NCBI RefSeq assembly: GCF_031127835.1
Contig: NZ_JARXHX010000001.1
Coordinates: forward strand, 248,001-312,000
Length of the DNA: 64,000 nucleotides
Source: Pelagicoccus sp. SDUM812002
GTDB lineage: Bacteria > Verrucomicrobiota > Verrucomicrobiia > Opitutales > Opitutaceae
Direction of reading: 5' to 3'
Part shown: positions 26,187-35,768 of the stretch, in pieces
Position numbering within the stretch: the stretch's first letter is position 1
How the letters are laid out: the number at the start of each line of letters is the position of its first letter
Position numbers and translations under genes: made by a program
Notes under the pieces: generated by a model
What the model saw: the letters and a program-made list of their open reading frames with translations, nothing else
Database searches by the model: none
What the model was told of the DNA's origin: nothing

Positions 26187-26939
26187 TCAAGCTCGTTTGC
26201 TGAGGCCCAGAAGAAACTCCACATTACCGTCCCCGCCTTTAATGGTAGAGACCATTTCTCCGATGTACTCAGCTCCAACAAGCTCCGACAACGCGAACGC
26301 TTTAACATCCTCCATGGCTTTCTCCCTCGCTTTTTCGTCACGAATCACCCCTTTGAACTTGTCGGCGATGGCCTTCCCTACTTCGAACTGCGGCTTGACC
26401 AGAGCTACCAACACTCCGTCTACCTTTAAAAACGGCCAGACACAGGGAAGCACCGTCTTAAGGGAGATGAAAGAAAGGTCCATTACCATTCGATCGTAGG
26501 CATCTCGCGGCAAGAGTTCAGCTGTCAAATAGCGGGCATTGGTCTTTTCCAAGTTCGTGACCCGCTCGTCATTACGTAGCTTCATGTGTAGTTGTCCGTA
26601 CCCTACATCAACGCAAGTCGCGCCGACAGCACCGTGCTGCAACGCACAATCAGTAAAGCCTCCGGTGCAGGCACCGACGTCCAATACTTGGCACCCTTCG
26701 AAGTCCAAGCCGAACTGCTCAATCCAGCCGAGCAACTTCTCCCCACCTCGGCCGACAAAGCGTTGACTGGCCTCTACTTCGATCTCGATCTCTTCCTCGT
26801 ACTTGGCTCCTGATTTGGTGAGCCGTTCCGTTCCGAGGCGAACTTTTCCGGTCATGATCAAAGCCTTCGCCTCACTGCGTGAACTAGCGAACCCCCGCTC
26901 TAGCACGATTTCATCGAGCCTCTTTTTCTTACTGGCCAT
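26187..26939 (-). CDS. tlyA: TlyA family RNA methyltransferase with S4 domain
   Basis: An N-terminal S4 RNA-binding domain at ~5-65 (RLDEIVLERGFASSRSEAKALI) is fused to an FtsJ-like Rossmann methyltransferase at ~60-245. The SAM motif is VLDVGACTGGFTDCAL, followed by VDVGYGQL and ALVKPQFEVG. TlyA proteins 2'-O-methylate rRNA; the old 'hemolysin' name is historical. The start overlaps the end of ribF by 11 bp, showing translational coupling. Confidence 0.93.
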   Translation of the reverse strand: MASKKKRLDEIVLERGFASSRSEAKALIMTGKVRLGTERLTKSGAKYEEEIEIEVEASQRFVGRGGEKLLGWIEQFGLDFEGCQVLDVGACTGGFTDCALQHGAVGATCVDVGYGQLHMKLRNDERVTNLEKTNARYLTAELLPRDAYDRMVMDLSFISLKTVLPCVWPFLKVDGVLVALVKPQFEVGKAIADKFKGVIRDEKAREKAMEDVKAFALSELVGAEYIGEMVSTIKGGDGNVEFLLGLSKRA

Positions 26940-27876
26940 CGAAAAACGCTTTCGCCTCCTCCACGTCTTTGGCGATCTGACGCTTTAGTTCATCCACCCC
27001 ACTGAACTTTTGCTCCTGACGCAGGAACTTGTGCCAGATCACCTTCAACCGATGCCCATAGTCGAAGGGACATCTTTCGAGCAGAAAGGCCTCCAGCAAG
27101 GGCTTGGTAGTCATCTCTACCGTGGGCCGCAGCCCAAAGTTTGCTACCGCTTTGTATTGGTGTGGCAATGACACGTCCGACACACTCACTGCATACACAC
27201 CATAGGCGGGCTTCAGATCACCTTCGAACGGTAGGTTTAAAGTGGGAGCATCGATGGTCCGACCCATTCGCTTCCCCTGTGTAACGGTTCCGATACTGTA
27301 GTACTCGTAGCCCAACAATCTGTTCACCTTCGCAATATCGCCCGTTGTCAGTAAGTTTCTGATACGCGTGCTACTCACGCGCTCCTTTTCTGACTCTAAG
27401 CAAGGCACTGCATTCACGGACACTTCCATAGATTCGCCTTGGCGAACTAAGTCTCCCATATCGCCCACCCGTCCTTTGCCAAAACGCCAGTTTTCTCCTG
27501 CGTGCACAGAGGCCAAAGAGGGAACTTCCGATTTTAGATGAGCCAGAAAATCTCTTGCCTCGATAGAGGCAAAATCGCGGGTGAAAGGCTCTTCGACAAT
27601 AAAGTCCAAACCGAGCTTGGTGAGTTCCAGCCGCTTCAACTCTGGACTAAGGATCATTCGAGCCGGATCGTCGGGGCGAAAGAGACGGCTCGGATGAGGC
27701 CAAAAAGTAAGCGCCCCGCATACGCCGCCGCTTTGCCGAGCGGCAGCTTTGGCGGAATCAATCACTAACTGATGGCCGCGGTGCAAACCGTCGAACATTC
27801 CAACCGCAAGGTGCACGGGACAATCGACCGCGTATTGGGTCGAACTCAAACTTTCGAACTGAAGCGTCCCGCTCAT
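26929..27876 (-). CDS. ribF: Bifunctional riboflavin kinase/FAD synthetase
   Basis: This enzyme makes FMN and FAD from riboflavin. The N-terminal nucleotidyltransferase domain (~20-180) has MFDGLHRGHQ, ENWRFGKGRVGD and the late SSTRIR motif. The C-terminal kinase domain (~185-312) has GKRMGRTIDAPTLNL and YGVYAV. The 315-residue length is normal. It lies between truB (14 bp) and tlyA (overlap). Confidence 0.95.
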   Translation of the reverse strand: MSGTLQFESLSSTQYAVDCPVHLAVGMFDGLHRGHQLVIDSAKAAARQSGGVCGALTFWPHPSRLFRPDDPARMILSPELKRLELTKLGLDFIVEEPFTRDFASIEARDFLAHLKSEVPSLASVHAGENWRFGKGRVGDMGDLVRQGESMEVSVNAVPCLESEKERVSSTRIRNLLTTGDIAKVNRLLGYEYYSIGTVTQGKRMGRTIDAPTLNLPFEGDLKPAYGVYAVSVSDVSLPHQYKAVANFGLRPTVEMTTKPLLEAFLLERCPFDYGHRLKVIWHKFLRQEQKFSGVDELKRQIAKDVEEAKAFFDGQ

Positions 27877-27890
27877 TCTGTATTCGCAAT

Positions 27891-28616
27891 TTAGAGACGA
27901 TTTTCCGGCATGGCTTCGTGAGCCGGAATAAGCTTTTTCTCAATTTCAGAAATTTCCATTTCCTTGAAGTCGTCCAGACGGACAGAGCGCGAAGTATCAA
28001 ACTCGTTAGACGCATCGCGGCGCAGAGCGATCAGATGAGCCCCGCAACCTAGTTTTTCGCCAAAATCGTTGGCTAAAGTGCGCACGTATGTGCCCTTTGA
28101 ACAATCGAGAGTAAAGTCGATTTCAGGAAGTTCAAAGCGTGTAATTTCAAACTTAGATACACGGATGAAGCGTGGCTCTCGCTCGACTTCCTGCCCTTTC
28201 CGGGCAAGCTTGTAGAGACGTTGACCATTGATCTTAACCGCAGAGAACATAGGCGGTGTTTGGTACTGATCGCCTACGAAATCGCTCAAAGCGAACTGTG
28301 CCTTCAGCTGAGTAAGGCCTTCCGGCAATGGCTTCGTAACTGTAATCTCCCCATCCGCATCTTGCGTATTAGTCGATTCACCGAGCTTGATAGTACCCGA
28401 GTAGGTTTTATCCATGCTAGTCAGAAACTGAGACAGCTTCGTCGCCTTACCCACGAGGATGATCAACAAACCAGTGGCCATAGGATCAAGCGTACCCGCG
28501 TGTCCAATACGCTTCATTCTCAATTTTCGACGTACTTGGTCAACTACGTCATGGGAGGTCATTCCGGTGGGCTTGTCGATTAGCAATACGCCTTCAAGAT
28601 CTCTTTTCTGTTCCAT
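27891..28616 (-). CDS. truB: tRNA pseudouridine-55 synthase
   Basis: TruB makes pseudouridine 55 in the T-loop of tRNAs. The catalytic Asp is in [11 protein letters not shown], preceded by [15 protein letters not shown], and further blocks are [31 protein letters not shown] and [15 protein letters not shown]. It is 241 residues, near the short end for TruB, with a reduced C-terminal PUA-like part. It starts 4 bp after nrnA in the operon, the usual bacterial rbfA-truB neighbourhood. Confidence 0.95.
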   Translation of the reverse strand: MEQKRDLEGVLLIDKPTGMTSHDVVDQVRRKLRMKRIGHAGTLDPMATGLLIILVGKATKLSQFLTSMDKTYSGTIKLGESTNTQDADGEITVTKPLPEGLTQLKAQFALSDFVGDQYQTPPMFSAVKINGQRLYKLARKGQEVEREPRFIRVSKFEITRFELPEIDFTLDCSKGTYVRTLANDFGEKLGCGAHLIALRRDASNEFDTSRSVRLDDFKEMEISEIEKKLIPAHEAMPENRL

Positions 28617-28620
28617 TTTT

Positions 28621-29628
28621 CTAAATCTCTTTTTCCTGCTCTACTTCGGTTAGGCGCTGCTCGATGGCAGCAAATACTTTGGGTCGAATCTCCTCAAGTG
28701 ACTCCTCCGTACTGAATGCAGCGGCGCAGGCATGACCACCACCCCCAAATTGTCTAGCGAGTTGGTCGACGCGATAATCAGGAGTCTCCGCGCGGAAGCT
28801 TCCTTTCACCGTCGTTTTCTTCTGCTCGAAATAAACCCCTACTCTAACGCCTTCGATAGCCCGCGTGTAATCAACGAAGCCTTCCGTGTGCTCGTACTTA
28901 GCTCCTGTATCCAGAAAATCTTGATGCAAGAGGAAACCGGTGCCCAGCTTACCCTCACAATGTGTGGTCAAAGTCGCAAGGAATCGCTGTAAAAGCTCAA
29001 GTCGGCAAAGAGGCTCGTTCTCATAAAGAGATTGAGCGCTTACGACCGAACGCGCACCGCAGTCGACCAAACGCGCGCTGAGCTCGAATACACGGCTGCT
29101 CGTGGCAGCGTAGGAGTAGCGTCCGGTATCGGTCATGATTCCCGTGAGCAGGCACTGAGCCGTCAAGGGGTCCACGTCCCACCCAAAATCAAACGCCAAT
29201 CCGGCGAGGATCTCACACGTCGCGGCGCTACTGGATTCGACAAGGTTAAAGTTAGCGAACTTTGTATTCGAAATGTGGTGATCGATGTTGCCGAGGAAGT
29301 GGCTCCTCTCGATTAGCTTGCTCGACTTGGGACCGATGCGCAGCTGATCCGCACAATCGACGAAAATAAGAGGGCTTCCATCCAAGGCATCCGGACTGAG
29401 CTTCCCGATTTCTGTTTCAGCCATCAAAAACGACAAGGCATCTGGAATTGGATCCGCGTTGTACGCTACAGCGTCCACGCCTTCAGTTCGCAGTAATCGC
29501 GTCAAAGCGAGCTGAGAACCGATGCAGTCACCATCCGGTCGAGCGTGTCCGAGAACCAATACCCTGTCGTTCGCGATGCTGGCGAAGAGTTCGCTGAAGC
29601 GCTCGGCCAACTGGGGGTAGTAGCTCAT
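28621..29628 (-). CDS. nrnA: DHH/DHHA1 phosphoesterase, nanoRNase/pAp phosphatase type
   Basis: The metal-binding motifs are [17 protein letters not shown] and NIDHHISN (the DHH motif), and DHHA1 follows with [12 protein letters not shown]. NrnA-type enzymes degrade 2-5-nt RNA and dephosphorylate pAp; this is family knowledge. The 335-residue length is normal. Its ATG overlaps the rbfA stop by 4 bp (ATGA), so the two are translationally coupled. Confidence 0.92.
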   Translation of the reverse strand: MSYYPQLAERFSELFASIANDRVLVLGHARPDGDCIGSQLALTRLLRTEGVDAVAYNADPIPDALSFLMAETEIGKLSPDALDGSPLIFVDCADQLRIGPKSSKLIERSHFLGNIDHHISNTKFANFNLVESSSAATCEILAGLAFDFGWDVDPLTAQCLLTGIMTDTGRYSYAATSSRVFELSARLVDCGARSVVSAQSLYENEPLCRLELLQRFLATLTTHCEGKLGTGFLLHQDFLDTGAKYEHTEGFVDYTRAIEGVRVGVYFEQKKTTVKGSFRAETPDYRVDQLARQFGGGGHACAAAFSTEESLEEIRPKVFAAIEQRLTEVEQEKEI

Positions 29629-30011
29629 GCGTCTGGCTTGTCGGCGCTGGTGGACTTGCTGGCATCGCTCTCTGGCGCTACAAGCTCGTCGATCAACTCG
29701 TTCACCATGGCAGCCGCCCGGTTCTTCTCGTCGAAGGCAAAGGTCAAGGCAGGTAGAAACTTCAGAACGATGCGCTTCCCCAATTCGCGGCGGAACATGG
29801 AAGTGTTTTTCGCGAAAAACTGCTGGGCCTTCTTTCGGGTAAAACCATCCGCCTCGATTACCGAATAGAAGATGAGCGCGTTCTTGTTGTCGGGGGAAAC
29901 ATCGACCTCCGTGATCGTGATCAAGACCGCGCTCGATTTGAACCGCGTGTGCAGGATATCGCTGATCTCACGTTTGACCAGCTCGCCAACTCTAACTTTT
30001 CTATTGCTCAT
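29625..30011 (-). CDS. rbfA: 30S ribosome-binding factor A
   Basis: This 128-residue KH-fold protein matures the 16S rRNA 5' end and supports cold growth. RKVRVGELVKREISDIL, VSPDNKNALIFYSV and the KKAQQFF...LGKRI.LKFLP pattern are family hallmarks. A short Ser/Asp-rich tail follows. It lies between infB and nrnA as in many bacteria. Confidence 0.93.
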   Translation of the reverse strand: MSNRKVRVGELVKREISDILHTRFKSSAVLITITEVDVSPDNKNALIFYSVIEADGFTRKKAQQFFAKNTSMFRRELGKRIVLKFLPALTFAFDEKNRAAAMVNELIDELVAPESDASKSTSADKPDA

Positions 30012-30023
30012 GATCGAAAGACA

Positions 30024-30090
30024 GTAGGAGCGACCTCGGGTGCGAATCTACTTTTGGGAAAAGAGTCATCGCGACCAAGGTCGCTCCTAC
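30024..30090. repeat. REP-like inverted repeat between infB and rbfA
   Basis: GTAGGAGCGACCTCGG (30024-30039) is mirrored by CCAAGGTCGCTCCTAC (30075-30090), with one mismatch. The right arm also contains the self-complementary GCGACC-aa-GGTCGC (30071-30084). Arms that read 'GTAGGAGCGACC' resemble dispersed REP-type elements known in several bacteria. Only this copy was seen in the window. It may instead be an mRNA-stabilising hairpin within the operon. Confidence 0.7.
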
Positions 30091-30107
30091 ATTAGTTGAA
30101 CTAAAGA

Positions 30108-32621
30108 TTAAAGCGCGGCGCGTACTTCGTGCACTTCGTAGATTTCGATGGTATCGCCCGCCTTGTAGTCGTTAAACCTGTCGACCTGGATACCGCATTC
30201 GGTACCGGCACGTACTTCCTTCACGTCGTCCTTCACGCGGCGCAGGGTGAGAATCTTGCTGTCGTGCAATACCTTGCTGCGGCGAAGCACCCGAGCGTTG
30301 GCTCCGTGAGATACGCGACCTTCGGTAACCAAACAACCGGCCACGAAGCCCTTGGCGATCGGGAATACAGCACGTACTTCCGCAGCGCCGATCTTATTTT
30401 CGCGGAACTCTGGATCGAGCATTTCGACCATGTCTTCGCGAACGCGATCGACGAGTTCGTAAATGATCTGGAAGGAGGAAGTCTTAACGGCCTTGTTCTT
30501 GGCAACTGCTTGAACGCCATTGTCGGAACGAACATTGAAACCGATCACTTCCGCATCTCCAGCAGCCGCCTTCTCGACGTCGCTCTTGCTGATAACACCG
30601 ACTCCCTTGCCAATGATTTCGAGGGCAACTTTTTCGCTCTCGATGGAGTTGAGCGCTTGGCAAATCGCTTCCAAAGAACCGAAGGCGTCCGCCTTCACGA
30701 TCACCCGCAAAGTCTTCTTCTGGGTTTTGGCAATCGCAGCAAAGAGTTTCTCCTGAGGGGTCATGCCGGCCGTCGCTTCGTCTTCCATCGCTGCGAGATC
30801 GGCCTTTATTTCGATCTCGTTCTCGGAAGCCTTGGACTTGGCAACCTTCTCGTTCTTCACGGTTTCGTACTGGTCGCCGCAATCAGGAGTGCTAGACCAA
30901 CCGATGACACGAACAGGGGTCGATGGCGGAGCCACCTTCACCTGCTTGCCGTTTTCGTCGAGCATAGCCTTGACCTTCGTAGAAGCCGCGCCGCAGACGA
31001 GGGCATCGCCTACCTTTAGGGTACCGGCTTGAACGATGATTGTAGCAGTCGGACCACGGCCGACTTCGATCGACGCTTCGATGATGATACCGGTCGAGGG
31101 CTTCTTTGGATTGGCTTGCAGTTCGAGAACTTCTGCCTGCAAGAGAACCATGTCGAGGAGGTCTTCAACCCCTGTTCCGTTGATAGCGGAACACTCGACG
31201 CAAATGGTCTGGCCGCCCCAGTCTTCCGAGGCGATGCCGCGTTCCTGCATCTGCTGCTTCACGCGCTCGACGTTGGCACCCTTCGTATCGATCTTGTTGA
31301 TCGCTACGATTGGCTGTACGCCAGACTTCTGGATAAATTTAAGGGCTTCGTCCGTCTGCGGCTTGAAACCGTCGTCTGCCGCTACAACTAAGATAGCGAT
31401 GTCTGTAACGTCCGCACCGCGAGCACGCATGCTGTTGAAGGCTTCGTGGCCAGGAGTATCGAGGAAGGTGATCTTGTGATCGTTGTGCTCGATTTGGTAG
31501 GCACCGATATGCTGAGTAATGCCGCCAGCTTCGCTCTTAGTGACGTTGGCTTTGCGGATGTAGTCGAGCAGAGAGGTCTTTCCGTGGTCGACATGGCCCA
31601 TGATACAGACGACAGGAGGACGATGCTCGAGCTCCTCTTTCTCGTCAACGGGAGCTGCTGCTTGCTTTTTCTTGGCCTTGTTGCCTTCGCCGCGGTGACG
31701 GATTTCCAACAGGAAGCCGTGCTTGGCCGCGAGAGTGCTAGCGACGTCCTCTTCGAGGCTCTGGTTAACAGAGGCAAATATGCCCATTTCCATGAGCTCA
31801 GAGATGAGCTTGAAGGGCTTTACGCCAATTTCCTTGGCGAAGTCCCGCACCACGATAGGTGGCTTTAAGGTGATTTGCTTGATTTCGTCCGGGTCTCCGG
31901 CGGGGGCAGCAGCTTCGCCAGCCTTCGCTTCCGATGGAGGTGACATAGCGCCTGGACCAGCCGGAGCTGGAGGCTTTGGCGGTCCTCCCACGCTCGGCGG
32001 AGCGGGTGGCGCCTTGGGAGCGGGAGCTGCAGGAGCTGCAGGTCGAGCCGTTTGGGGCGCCTTATTTCCTGGAACAGGAGGTGGAGTAGCAGATGGAGCC
32101 GGGCGCACCCCCGGATTCGTAGCCGGTGGAGATACGGAATTCGGCGCGGCAGGAGCAGGCTTGCTAGCCGACGGCGGTGCGACAGGAGCCGGTCCAGATG
32201 GAGGAGCCATAGGGGGCGGGCCCGCAGGACGCGGCGACGGTGGAGCCACCGGTGCAGGTGCCGCAGGGGGCGGAGGCGGAGCCACTGGCTTAGGAGCGGC
32301 CGCAGCAGCTGCCGCTTTTTTGGCTTCATCCTTTTGACGAGCAATATCCTCAGGACTGCGTACAAAGGACGCTAGGTCCGGTGCTGAAGGCGGCTCGGGC
32401 GCAGCAGGCTCTTTTGTTTCCGGCTCGGAGGCAGCCTCGTCTGAAACGCTTTCGCTTGCAGAGGTTTTATTGGCGAATTCCTCGCGGAGGGATTCGGCGG
32501 AGATGTTGTCGACCGTACTGGACGCGCTCTTAACCTCGAAGCCGCGCTCGCGCAGCAGGTCGATTAGCTCGCTGTTTTCCAGACCGATTTCTTTAGACAA
32601 CTGGTAGATTCTAACGCTCAT
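30108..32621 (-). CDS. infB: Translation initiation factor IF-2
   Basis: This 837-residue GTPase places initiator tRNA on the 30S subunit. The N-terminal IF2-N helix bundle (~1-50, [19 protein letters not shown]) is followed by a Pro/Ala-rich flexible linker (~75-240). A second IF2-N-like segment is at ~255-310. The G domain begins ~340 with [14 protein letters not shown], then DTPGHEAF and NKIDT. Domains II, III (~620-740) and the fMet-tRNA-binding C-terminal domain follow. It is preceded by nusA (66 bp) in the operon. Confidence 0.97.
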   Translation of the reverse strand: MSVRIYQLSKEIGLENSELIDLLRERGFEVKSASSTVDNISAESLREEFANKTSASESVSDEAASEPETKEPAAPEPPSAPDLASFVRSPEDIARQKDEAKKAAAAAAAPKPVAPPPPPAAPAPVAPPSPRPAGPPPMAPPSGPAPVAPPSASKPAPAAPNSVSPPATNPGVRPAPSATPPPVPGNKAPQTARPAAPAAPAPKAPPAPPSVGGPPKPPAPAGPGAMSPPSEAKAGEAAAPAGDPDEIKQITLKPPIVVRDFAKEIGVKPFKLISELMEMGIFASVNQSLEEDVASTLAAKHGFLLEIRHRGEGNKAKKKQAAAPVDEKEELEHRPPVVCIMGHVDHGKTSLLDYIRKANVTKSEAGGITQHIGAYQIEHNDHKITFLDTPGHEAFNSMRARGADVTDIAILVVAADDGFKPQTDEALKFIQKSGVQPIVAINKIDTKGANVERVKQQMQERGIASEDWGGQTICVECSAINGTGVEDLLDMVLLQAEVLELQANPKKPSTGIIIEASIEVGRGPTATIIVQAGTLKVGDALVCGAASTKVKAMLDENGKQVKVAPPSTPVRVIGWSSTPDCGDQYETVKNEKVAKSKASENEIEIKADLAAMEDEATAGMTPQEKLFAAIAKTQKKTLRVIVKADAFGSLEAICQALNSIESEKVALEIIGKGVGVISKSDVEKAAAGDAEVIGFNVRSDNGVQAVAKNKAVKTSSFQIIYELVDRVREDMVEMLDPEFRENKIGAAEVRAVFPIAKGFVAGCLVTEGRVSHGANARVLRRSKVLHDSKILTLRRVKDDVKEVRAGTECGIQVDRFNDYKAGDTIEIYEVHEVRAAL

Positions 32622-32687
32622 GCAGGGAAATGTGTGTCGCTGTAAAAAATGAGTAGTAAACGGAGGCGGTATTCTAGTCTACGCCTT

Positions 32688-33947
32688 TTAGGAGGATATG
32701 TTCTGCGACTGTAGGAACTGAGTCACCTTAGCTAGGATATCGGCCGCTTCTTCAGCGGAGAATCCCATTTCAGCCAAGTCCTCTACCTCTACGTCGAGGA
32801 AGAGCTCAGGGCTGATCAAACCATTGTTAACAAGACGCTCCGCAGTCGCAGCGTCGATACCCTCGATCTGGTTGAGGCCTTCGGCAGCTTCGGCTTGTTT
32901 GGTCTCCATCGTGACCACCTTCACCTCTTCCTTCATGATGTCGATTTTCCAACCAACCAACTTGGAAGTGAGGCGGGCGTTCTGTCCCTTACGCCCAATC
33001 GCGATGGCGAGGTCATCTTCTGAAACCTCAATCGTGATACGGCGGTTGCGATCATCCATATGGATCGCACGCGGGATCGCTGGCTTGAGCGCCTCGAGCA
33101 CCATTTCCTTAGGATCTTCGAAGTAACGAATGATATCGATCTTTTCGCCGCCGAGCTCGCGAACGATGCTCTTGACGCGGGCACCACGAGCTCCGACGCA
33201 AGCTCCGACTGGATCTACCTTTGGGTCCGAGGAGGTTACCGCAATCTTGGTACGGTAGCCAGGTTCGCGGGAGAATGCTTCGATCTTTACGGTACCATCG
33301 GCGATCTCCGTCACTTCGAGTTCGAAAAGGCGTAGAACAAACTTCGGGTTCGAACGAGTAAGGATGAGCTCTGGACCACGGTTGGTCGCTTCTATTTTAA
33401 GAAGGAAGCAACGAATGCGCTCGCCAGGAGAATAGTCTTCGCCAGGAACCTGATCGCGGGATGGCATCATCGCTTCGGCCTTGCCGAGATCGATGATGAG
33501 ATCGCCGCGCTCGCGCCGACGGACGATACCGCTCACGATGTCACCAACCTGATCCTTGAAGTCGTCGTAAATGCGCTCCTTCTCGAATTGGCGGAGGCGC
33601 TGCATGATCGCTTGGCGAGCCGTCTGGGCCGCAATACGACCGAGGTAAGCCGGGTCGATTTCCTTTTCGAAGACGTCTCCGATGTTGAGTTCGTCGTCGA
33701 CTAAACGAGCTTTCTCAAGAGAGATCTCGGTCTTAGGATCGCTTACCGAATCTACAACGTTGAGCAGTGCCCATGCGTTCATCTTACCATGACGAGGATC
33801 GATGGTGATCTTGAGTTCCTGGCCAGCGTTCACGCCCTTGGCTGCGGCGTTTTTGATAGCCGTAATAATAGCGGAGATCATGTCTTCACGACCGATCCCC
33901 TTCTCCTTTTCCATGTACTCAAGGACTGAAAGAATTTCGCTGCTCAT
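32688..33947 (-). CDS. nusA: Transcription termination/antitermination factor NusA
   Basis: This 419-residue protein binds RNA polymerase and RNA and modulates pausing, termination and antitermination. The N-terminal RNAP-binding domain is at ~1-130. An S1 domain is at ~135-200 ([21 protein letters not shown]) and two KH domains at ~230-345 ([36 protein letters not shown]). A helix-hairpin-helix C-terminal segment is at ~360-415 ([15 protein letters not shown]). It is the first gene of the minus-strand operon. A terminator lies 23 bp upstream of its ATG. No rimP precedes it, unlike the common rimP-nusA-infB order. Confidence 0.96.
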   Translation of the reverse strand: MSSEILSVLEYMEKEKGIGREDMISAIITAIKNAAAKGVNAGQELKITIDPRHGKMNAWALLNVVDSVSDPKTEISLEKARLVDDELNIGDVFEKEIDPAYLGRIAAQTARQAIMQRLRQFEKERIYDDFKDQVGDIVSGIVRRRERGDLIIDLGKAEAMMPSRDQVPGEDYSPGERIRCFLLKIEATNRGPELILTRSNPKFVLRLFELEVTEIADGTVKIEAFSREPGYRTKIAVTSSDPKVDPVGACVGARGARVKSIVRELGGEKIDIIRYFEDPKEMVLEALKPAIPRAIHMDDRNRRITIEVSEDDLAIAIGRKGQNARLTSKLVGWKIDIMKEEVKVVTMETKQAEAAEGLNQIEGIDAATAERLVNNGLISPELFLDVEVEDLAEMGFSAEEAADILAKVTQFLQSQNISS

Positions 33948-33969
33948 CTTAGAAGTTGGTGCGTATTTG

Positions 33970-33995
33970 AAAAAAAAAGCGGGTCAATGACCCAC
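33970..33995 (-). terminator. Intrinsic terminator in the nusA leader (attenuator candidate)
   Basis: Read on the minus strand, GTGGGTC-att-GACCCGC forms a 7-bp stem (one G-U pair) followed directly by nine T. It ends 23 bp before the nusA start. It can terminate DUF2851 transcripts, but it also lies downstream of the promoter at 34028-34056, so every nusA transcript from that promoter must read through it. Confidence 0.8.
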
Positions 33996-34027
33996 TTTCA
34001 AAAAATAATTGAAATTGTGAAGCGGGC

Positions 34028-34056
34028 ACTAAATTTCCCGACATTAAGAAAGTCAA
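34028..34056 (-). promoter_or_regulatory. Candidate sigma-70 promoter of the nusA operon
   Basis: On the minus strand TTGACT (34056-34051) and TTTAGT (34033-34028) are separated by 17 bp. This matches 5/6 of the -35 and 4/6 of the -10 consensus. The -35 overlaps the stop codon of the DUF2851 gene. The predicted start is near 34020, giving a leader of ~70 nt that contains the terminator. Confidence 0.55.
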
Positions 34057-35306
34057 GCGTGTGCTTGGAAGCGAGCCGCCCCACTGGCCCCTCTAGAAGT
34101 AGGGCTTTTGGAACCTAGCACTCCCTGCAGCCAGCCATTGCCCATCGGGGTTCGCCCACGCTCCAAAACCTGCAATAGCCGCAAGGCCTCGGCACAAGAC
34201 TCCGGAGCGTTCCCCGCATTCCAATGAAACCACATCGCGAAGGCGCCACCACCCTCTACCGCCGCTAACAGCGGGAGCAAGGCATCACAAACTAGAGTGT
34301 CCGCTTTGGGACCGCCGATCTTACGAACCAACACCTCCTCGACCATAGCTTTGCGAAGTCGACTCACCCCCAGTTCTCCCCGCAATGTCCTAGTCCCCCA
34401 ATCGTCATACCTTGGACCTGGTTTAATCTCAGGCAACTGATCTCTCATGGTAGCCAGCCGCCGCGGCCAGTCCCTCGCTTCTGCCACCCACGATAAATAT
34501 TGCTGCAACCGCAGCTTCGGATGGTTCGCCGGCCGACAACCGCTGAGCCGCCAGCGTTCACCTCCGATTTGCATCAATTCCTCTGCGGAATGAATCCCGG
34601 ACGCTAAGTCACCAAGCGAGAGCCGCTCAGCAATCATCAACATAGGAACTCGATTCCGAGCAAATCCCATGACCTCCAAGGCGCTTTGATGGCACGCCCT
34701 CGCCCAACCGAGACGTTCGATGCGCTGTGCCGCGTAATGAACCTTCATTGTCCAACGGTGCTCAGCGTGGGCGATGAGCCGTCGCTTTCGTTCCGCTAAG
34801 GAAAAATTCAATAGCTTATCCACCTCCGGTCTCAAATCCACACCAGTCGAAGCGATCAACGAGTCCTCGCCTGCGTATTCCTCCAGAGAGTACCAGAGCA
34901 ACGGCAACAAAGCGACCGATGCCAGCTCCGCCCCCGACGCTGTTCGCGCCGTCGTCACCCTTTCCGAAGGAGTGTAGTAGAGAACGTGCAATACCACTCC
35001 ATCGTAGGCTGGATCGCTATCGTGACCATGAGCCTTCCAGTCGGCTTGCGAAAAATGCACTTCAACGTCGCCGCGAAACTCCACTCCATCGATCCGTATC
35101 ACAGCTCCTTTGAAGTCTGGCCCTTCGAGTCGATTCCACGTCCCTGGATGCTCGACCTCGATGCTGCGCGCCGATTGGTCCCGCAGGCGGGAAACGTCGA
35201 AGGCTTGTTCGAGCCATATCTTTTGCAGGACCAGTTCGCTGACTTGGTAGGGACCGTAGGGACCGTGGAATTCCTCCACGGATTGCAGATGAGTAGACTG
35301 AGGCAT
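34053..35306 (-). CDS. DUF2851 family protein
   Basis: This 417-residue soluble protein matches the DUF2851 pattern. Blocks seen are LVLQKIWLEQAFD, GTWNRLEGPDFKGAVI, GDVEVHFSQADWKAHGH, YDGVVLHVLYY and, in the C-terminal half, a helical region with NHPKLRLQQYL. The conserved acidic/His residues in the N-terminal part resemble a nuclease-like core, but activity is unknown. The frame is open to 35498; the ATG at 35306 is chosen because family similarity begins soon after it. It occupies the place rimP often has upstream of nusA. Confidence 0.75.
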   Translation of the reverse strand: MPQSTHLQSVEEFHGPYGPYQVSELVLQKIWLEQAFDVSRLRDQSARSIEVEHPGTWNRLEGPDFKGAVIRIDGVEFRGDVEVHFSQADWKAHGHDSDPAYDGVVLHVLYYTPSERVTTARTASGAELASVALLPLLWYSLEEYAGEDSLIASTGVDLRPEVDKLLNFSLAERKRRLIAHAEHRWTMKVHYAAQRIERLGWARACHQSALEVMGFARNRVPMLMIAERLSLGDLASGIHSAEELMQIGGERWRLSGCRPANHPKLRLQQYLSWVAEARDWPRRLATMRDQLPEIKPGPRYDDWGTRTLRGELGVSRLRKAMVEEVLVRKIGGPKADTLVCDALLPLLAAVEGGGAFAMWFHWNAGNAPESCAEALRLLQVLERGRTPMGNGWLQGVLGSKSPTSRGASGAARFQAHA

Positions 35307-35432
35307 GGGTAACAGGGTGATTGGACGCCGAGATCCTAGGGACATCGCGCCCACGACCAAGCGTTTTCTTTCGACGCATTCTACGGGACAAAGCATTGAC
35401 GCCACTCCCCCTTTCGCTGCAAATCCCACCCA

Positions 35433-35708
35433 ATGTCCCCGAAGAACGAGCCAGATTGGGAAGTCGTCGACGAACTCCCCGGAGAAAATAAGCCTCAAGC
35501 GAAGCCGGGGCGTCTGCTCGCTGTCCTAAAGAGCAAGACACTCTGGATTGGCCTGCTGGCTGGAGCTGCCCTGGTGATCTTGGTGCCCGTCTTTCGGGTG
35601 ATGGCACAAAATCTCTTGCGAGCCTGGTGGATCTGGGTCGGCCTCGCCATCTACTTTACCTGGCGCCGCATGAAGAAAAACGCTACCGCCGCCCATAGAC
35701 GACGGTAG
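35433..35708 (+). CDS. Small two-helix membrane protein, unknown
   Basis: This 91-residue protein has an acidic N-terminus (EPDWEVVDELPGE), two likely membrane helices at ~36-57 (WIGLLAGAALVILVPVF) and ~63-80 (AWWIWVGLAIYFTW), and a basic C-terminal tail. It is divergent from the DUF2851 gene and convergent with the cation-efflux operon. No family was recognised. The clear topology and ATG start support a real gene. Confidence 0.6.
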   Translation: MSPKNEPDWEVVDELPGENKPQAKPGRLLAVLKSKTLWIGLLAGAALVILVPVFRVMAQNLLRAWWIWVGLAIYFTWRRMKKNATAAHRRR

Positions 35709-35768
35709 CTGAGGCAAATCCGGCACCGATGTGCCTCTACGGATCGCTACCCTCGACTTCAACTCGTC

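Noticed and set aside
30129-31019. 296-codon frame antisense to infB
   Set aside because: Shadow of the conserved IF-2 coding sequence; no recognisable domain.
31723-32337. Gly/Ala-rich frame antisense to the IF-2 linker
   Set aside because: Its low-complexity composition is the complement of the Pro/Ala-rich linker codons.
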